Of a stretch of 18,351 nt of DNA, positions 14,587 through 18,351 are shown piece by piece. Source of the DNA: Fumia sp045615345 (GTDB lineage Bacteria > Bacillota > Clostridia > Oscillospirales > Ruminococcaceae); the NCBI GenBank assembly GCA_045615345.1, contig JAZLER010000022.1, positions 1 through 18,351 on the forward strand. The letters run 5' to 3'. How positions within the stretch are numbered: the stretch's first letter is position 1; the number at the start of each line of letters is the position of its first letter. Made by a program: the position numbers and the translations under genes. Below the pieces are notes generated by a model. That model searched no databases. It had not been told where the DNA came from and was given only the letters and a program-made list of their open reading frames with translations.

Positions 14587-15195
14587 ATGGGTATTAATAA
14601 TCAGGCGCTTTTTAAAATTTCGTATGGTCTTTACGTTGTAACATCAAATGACGGTAACAAACATAACGGACTTATCGTAAATACTGTGATGCAGGTTACC
14701 GATACTCCGAACCGCGTGGCTGTATGCATCAACAAGGCTAACTATTCGCACGATGTTATTAAAGAAACCAAAAAAATGAATGTAAACTGCCTTACTGAAA
14801 GTGCACCTTTTGAATTGTTTAAAAATTTCGGCTTTCAGAGTGGTAAGGATAATAACAAATTTAAAGATTTTGTTTTCTGGACTTCCGAAAACGGTCTTGC
14901 TGTTTTAAGGGATGATATCAATGCTTTCATTTCGCTTAAGGTAACAGATTATGTTGATATTGGGACACATGGACTTTTTATCTGCGAAGTAACGGAAGCT
15001 GAAGTTATATCCGATGAAAATGCGGTAACTTACACATATTATCAGAAAAATATCAAACCTAAACCCGAAACTCAAAAGAAAAAAGGCTATGTTTGTAAAA
15101 TCTGTGGATATGTCTATGAGGGAGAAAACTTACCACCTGATTTTATCTGTCCTCTTTGTAAACACGGAGTTAATGATTTTGAAGAGATTAAATAA
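14587..15195 (+). CDS. Flavin reductase-rubredoxin fusion (Hrb-like)
   Basis: This 202-residue cytoplasmic protein has two domains. Residues 1 to about 155 form an FMN-binding split-barrel flavin reductase domain (FKISYGLYVVTSNDG, NTVMQVTDTPNRVAVCINKANYSHDVI, FISLKVTDYVDIGTHGLFICEV). The last 35 residues are a short rubredoxin domain, with the iron site from CKICGYVYEG and CPLCKHGVNDFEE, giving four cysteines in two CxxC pairs. The spacing is shorter than in free rubredoxin and similar to the rubredoxin-like domain of rubrerythrin. High-molecular-weight rubredoxin of acetogens has this order and passes electrons from NAD(P)H to flavodiiron NO/O2 reductases, which suggests an oxygen- or NO-stress role. 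No flavodiiron gene is in view. AAAAAGGAG precedes the ATG. Confidence 0.88.
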   Translation: MGINNQALFKISYGLYVVTSNDGNKHNGLIVNTVMQVTDTPNRVAVCINKANYSHDVIKETKKMNVNCLTESAPFELFKNFGFQSGKDNNKFKDFVFWTSENGLAVLRDDINAFISLKVTDYVDIGTHGLFICEVTEAEVISDENAVTYTYYQKNIKPKPETQKKKGYVCKICGYVYEGENLPPDFICPLCKHGVNDFEEIK

Positions 15196-15200
15196 AGTAC

Positions 15201-15229
15201 AAGCCACCTTCAGGTGGCTTTGGCTTTTT
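15201..15229 (+). terminator. Intrinsic terminator after the flavin reductase-rubredoxin gene
   Basis: AAGCCACC and GGTGGCTT form an 8-bp perfect stem over a 4-base loop. A short TGGC interruption precedes a five-T run, so efficiency may be moderate. Confidence 0.7.
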
Positions 15230-15268
15230 GTGGGGAATTAGTTTAAAGATAAAATTAATTCAGTTATA

Positions 15269-15297
15269 TTGACTTTTTGAGTTTAATGTAGTAAACT
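15269..15297 (+). promoter_or_regulatory. Probable promoter of the surface protein gene
   Basis: TTGACT at 15269-15274 and TAAACT at 15292-15297 are separated by 17 bases, matching five and four consensus positions. The leader to the ATG is about 25 bases and contains a strong AGGAGG. Confidence 0.55.
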
Positions 15298-15329
15298 ATC
15301 AGTAACTAAAATTTCAGGAGGAAAACAAA

Positions 15330-18300
15330 ATGAAAAAAATCTTGAGTTTGTTCCTCGCATTTACAATGGTAATAACCATTTTCAGCGGTGTTACTGTATC
15401 GGCTGAAGTGAATGCATGGGAATTCAGCAAAACCGAAGTTGTGGCAGGCGAAGAGTTTGTAATGACACTTGCAATGCCCGAAACATTGGTAGTATCCAAT
15501 ATGGGTGCAACAATTAACTTTGATAACACAGCATTCGAAATTACTGCTATCGAGAATCTTCCGTTTGCAGATATGCAGCCAAGTATGTCCGGTTGTAACA
15601 ACAATGCAAACGTTGCATTCTCTTACTGCGACCCCACATTCGATGCTAATACAACAGTTGCAGAAGGTACAGTGTTGCTTAATGTTACATTCAAAGTTAA
15701 AGATGACGCCGCACTTGGTGACAAAATTTTTGAAATGTATGACTGGAACGTTGGTGGCTTGTTCAACGAAGAAACATTTATGCCCGACGATATTACCCCT
15801 GAACTCAGCACAAGGGAAGTTGTTGTTACTATCAAATCTGAAGAAGTAAACAACATCATCGCTTCAGGGGAATGTGGCGCTCAGGGAGATAATGTTATCT
15901 GGGCTTTAGATTCCGATGGATTTCTGACTGTTGGTGGCCGTGGAGATATGGCGGATTATACCTCTTCGTCAGAAACACCTTGGTGTAATTACAGAAGTTC
16001 TGTTAAATCCGTGGTTATTGAAGATGGTGTAACAAGTGTAGGAAATAGCGCTTTCGCTGGTTGCGACTTATTAACTGATGTTACAATTGGAAATGGCGTG
16101 ACAAGTATAGGATATCGTGCTTTCGAATATTGCGACTCATTAACCAAAATAACACTTCCTGACAGTGTAACAAGTATAGGATCTTATGCTTTCGCTGCTT
16201 GCGACTTATTAACTGATGTTACAATTGGAAATGGCGTGACAAGTATAGGAAATAGCGCTTTCTCTTGGTGCGACTCATTAACCTCAATAACTATCCCTTA
16301 CGATGTAACAAGTATAGAAAATCATACTTTCTATGCTTGCACCTCATTAACCAAAATAACAATCCCTGGTAGTGTAACAAATATAAGAGAATTTGCTTTC
16401 TATGCTTGCAACTCATTGACAGATGTATATTACACCGCTACCGAAGAAGAGTGGAATAAAATTTCGATAGGTTACGCTAACGAAGAACTTTTGAAGGCAC
16501 ATATTCATTTTGAAATAATAGAAGATATTTATAAAAATGTGCTTGAAGGAATGGCGTACACAACATCTATTGCATCCCACCCAAGTTATTCCGATTCAGG
16601 AGGAGAACTTACCGATGGCAAGGAACCCGGGTTTAGTTTTTATGATGTTGGCTGGTCTGCATTCAAAGGAATTTCTGCAGGCAGTACATCCGATATTACC
16701 ATAGAACTTGACGATGTTTTTGAAATCGATAAGTTTGCAGTTTACACATTGAATTCAGTAGGCTCGGGTGGTATCGGATACCCTCATGGTGAATTTGTGT
16801 TCTCTTATTCAACAGATGGTGTTTCTTATACCGAAGCGTACAGAGGCACTATCCCCGAGGATGCTCCGTTGAATTCGACATACATTTTTGAAATTCCGCT
16901 TGATACACCTGTTGAGGCTCAGTTTGTAAGAGTAGGTATCCCTGCTGCAAGCGGTTGGTCCTTTATCGGTGAGATCTATGCGTACGCTGATGCACCTATT
17001 AAACTATTTGCACCTTACATTGAAACCGATCTTGAAGCTCTTAAAAATGTTGATGAAGGTGAAGATTTTGAGCTTTCAGTTGAGGCTTACAAGTTATACA
17101 GTGGCGTACTTTCTTACCAGTGGTACAAAGACGGCGAAAAAGTTGGAACAAACAGTGATACATACAAAGTAGACGCTGCTGCTATTTCTGACAGTGGTGT
17201 ATACTATGTTGAAGTTTCCAACTCCCTTAATGGTTTTACAAAAACTGTTAAGAGTTCTGTTTGTGAAGTAATCGTGTTCCCTGCAGTCCTTAACTTGCAG
17301 TTGCCCGAAATTACAACCAACTTACCTAAGACAATGTCCGCTACTGCAAAAGAAACTGTTTTCCTGTATGTTGGTGCTAAGATTACAGACGGTGGTACAC
17401 TTTCTTATCAGTGGTACAAAGACGGCGTAGCTGTTGGTAAAAACAGCGATACCTATGTTATTGATTCTGCAAAGGTTTCTGATAGCGGTAACTATAAGGT
17501 AGTTGTTACCAATACAAAATATGGTTATTCTGACTCGGTAGAAAGTGCCGTATGTGCTCTTACAATTACTCCGCTTCAGAGTGTAAACGTATTGATTGGC
17601 GAAAAATACACAACCAATATTCCTGACAGTAACTTCCACGGCTCCTATAAAGACCCCAACCGTACAAAACTTACTGACGGTAATAAAACTACATCCTGGA
17701 ACTCCGGTACTAAATATACAGTAGGTCTTAAACATGTGGGTGGCGTTGTTCAGATAACTTTTGATAACTTTGCTGAACCCAAAACATTTAAAGAACTCCA
17801 GGTTGGTGTTCTCAACGATAAGAAATCCGGTATCGGTATCCCCGGTACAGTTTACATCGAAGGCTTTATCGGTGGCGAATGGACAAAACTTTTTGAAGGT
17901 AATATTAACAGTGAAAACGCAGGTTCCAAGGAATTTCTTGTGTTCCTCGCAAAAGATAACATCCCGTTGACAGTAAACGGTTTGAGATATACATTCTCCA
18001 ATGTTACAAACTGGACATTCTTCGATGAGTTTTATGCTTATACAGAAGATACAGGTGAAACAGCTGACGGCTATTTGGAGATGCCCGCTGACGAATTCGT
18101 AGCTCCCGAACTCGTATTTGACAGCAATGTATTGACACTCAGCAAAAACTCTGCCGACAGCGTTAAAGTCGGTGTTGCTTATATTGGTAACGACACGTTC
18201 GAAGTTGGTAAAGACAACTGGAACGAATTCGTTGAAATGGGTAAAGTATATCCCACACTCAACAGTGTTTCCGGTTACGTTGTATACTCGAACTTTGAAT

Positions 18301-18351
18301 CCAGAAGATTTAAATCTGAAGGTAACTTCGTAGCATTCGTTAAGTATACAG
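15330..18351 (+). CDS. Large secreted multidomain surface protein, 3'-truncated by window edge
   Basis: The frame is open for 1007 codons from an ATG preceded by AGGAGG to the window end, so the C-terminus is unseen. Residues 1-25 form a Sec signal peptide (MKKILSLFLAFTMVITIFSG, cut after VSA). About 27-165 resemble a cohesin-like beta module (AWEFSKTEVVAGEEFVMTL, INFDNTAFEIT). About 228-370 are six BspA-type LRR_5 repeats of 23 residues (V-T-S-I-G-x-x-A-F-x-x-C-x-S-L-T). About 400-550 are discoidin-like (ITIELDDVFEIDKFAVYTL, QFVRVGIP). Two Ig-like domains follow at about 578-650 and 670-745, each with LSYQWYKDG and a D/S-SG-Y/N-Y motif. A second discoidin-like module is at about 750-905. Such proteins bind host or plant glycans or are anchored to the wall. 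The missing C-terminus may hold SLH repeats, LPXTG or a dockerin. Confidence 0.88.
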   Translation, partial: MKKILSLFLAFTMVITIFSGVTVSAEVNAWEFSKTEVVAGEEFVMTLAMPETLVVSNMGATINFDNTAFEITAIENLPFADMQPSMSGCNNNANVAFSYCDPTFDANTTVAEGTVLLNVTFKVKDDAALGDKIFEMYDWNVGGLFNEETFMPDDITPELSTREVVVTIKSEEVNNIIASGECGAQGDNVIWALDSDGFLTVGGRGDMADYTSSSETPWCNYRSSVKSVVIEDGVTSVGNSAFAGCDLLTDVTIGNGVTSIGYRAFEYCDSLTKITLPDSVTSIGSYAFAACDLLTDVTIGNGVTSIGNSAFSWCDSLTSITIPYDVTSIENHTFYACTSLTKITIPGSVTNIREFAFYACNSLTDVYYTATEEEWNKISIGYANEELLKAHIHFEIIEDIYKNVLEGMAYTTSIASHPSYSDSGGELTDGKEPGFSFYDVGWSAFKGISAGSTSDITIELDDVFEIDKFAVYTLNSVGSGGIGYPHGEFVFSYSTDGVSYTEAYRGTIPEDAPLNSTYIFEIPLDTPVEAQFVRVGIPAASGWSFIGEIYAYADAPIKLFAPYIETDLEALKNVDEGEDFELSVEAYKLYSGVLSYQWYKDGEKVGTNSDTYKVDAAAISDSGVYYVEVSNSLNGFTKTVKSSVCEVIVFPAVLNLQLPEITTNLPKTMSATAKETVFLYVGAKITDGGTLSYQWYKDGVAVGKNSDTYVIDSAKVSDSGNYKVVVTNTKYGYSDSVESAVCALTITPLQSVNVLIGEKYTTNIPDSNFHGSYKDPNRTKLTDGNKTTSWNSGTKYTVGLKHVGGVVQITFDNFAEPKTFKELQVGVLNDKKSGIGIPGTVYIEGFIGGEWTKLFEGNINSENAGSKEFLVFLAKDNIPLTVNGLRYTFSNVTNWTFFDEFYAYTEDTGETADGYLEMPADEFVAPELVFDSNVLTLSKNSADSVKVGVAYIGNDTFEVGKDNWNEFVEMGKVYPTLNSVSGYVVYSNFESRRFKSEGNFVAFVKYT
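16011..16432 (+). repeat. In-frame 69-bp tandem repeats encoding BspA-type LRRs
   Basis: About six units of 69 bases (23 codons) lie within the surface protein gene. A 52-base stretch at 16061-16112 recurs without mismatch at 16199-16250, exactly 138 bases (two units) apart, pointing to recent duplication of a two-unit block. The other units are more diverged. Confidence 0.9.

Noticed and set aside
15505..15849. Plus-strand open frame in a different phase within the surface protein gene
   Set aside because: It lies wholly inside the large frame starting at 15330, lacks a ribosome-binding site and has low-complexity Leu/Gln-rich content.
16011..16432. Regular repeats that might suggest a CRISPR array
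   Set aside because: The 69-base periodicity is in frame, encodes the BspA LRR consensus, and has no constant-repeat/unique-spacer pattern.
17322..17735. Minus-strand open frame of 137 codons in the surface protein region
   Set aside because: The plus strand carries a continuous 1007-codon frame with signal peptide and recognisable domains here; the reverse frame has no support.

Overview
The window looks like chromosome of an anaerobic Gram-positive (Bacillota, probably a gut Clostridia lineage). The DNA is AT-rich. Shine-Dalgarno sites are strong (AGGAGG, AAGGAG), promoters are sigma-A type, intrinsic terminators are numerous, and a tandem glycine riboswitch is present. The gene content also fits: flavin reductase-rubredoxin fusion, AGCS symporter, BspA-type leucine-rich repeats, YhcH-family protein. 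I see no phage, IS element, CRISPR array, tRNA or rRNA.

Positions 1-5173 hold a tightly packed plus-strand cluster with overlapping or near-touching genes: the 3' part of an EamA/DMT exporter, an FAD-dependent oxidoreductase, a small SGNH hydrolase, a HAD phosphatase, a PHP-family (histidinol-phosphatase-like) gene broken by a one-base frameshift, and an orphan EutH-like permease. Its pathway is not one I recognise. A perfect-consensus promoter followed at once by a 12-bp intrinsic terminator leads into a dicistron (5267-7550) of an Ldh_2/malate-type dehydrogenase and a malic enzyme, closed by its own terminator. A second SGNH hydrolase with an N-terminal beta domain (7633-8628) is a single transcription unit.

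At 8625-8937 a second perfect promoter drives a two-aptamer glycine riboswitch with a terminator platform, upstream of an AGCS sodium:alanine/glycine symporter. The layout reads as a glycine-OFF switch. Next come a YhcH/YjgK/YiaL protein and an acyltransferase-like protein (10543-11880), ending in a 17-bp bidirectional terminator shared with a convergent AraC-type regulator. That regulator is divergent from a cytoplasmic family 2 glycoside hydrolase (12790-14532). The gap between them holds two direct repeats 20 bp apart, a likely AraC-type operator.

The window ends with a flavin reductase-rubredoxin fusion (14587-15195) and more than 1000 codons of a secreted multidomain surface protein that runs off the right edge. 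That protein has a signal peptide, a cohesin-like module, BspA leucine-rich repeats, two discoidin-like modules and two Ig-like domains. Most genes belong to known families. The least explained parts are the first cluster and the leader of the dehydrogenase/malic enzyme operon. I did not find an obviously new defence or mobile system.
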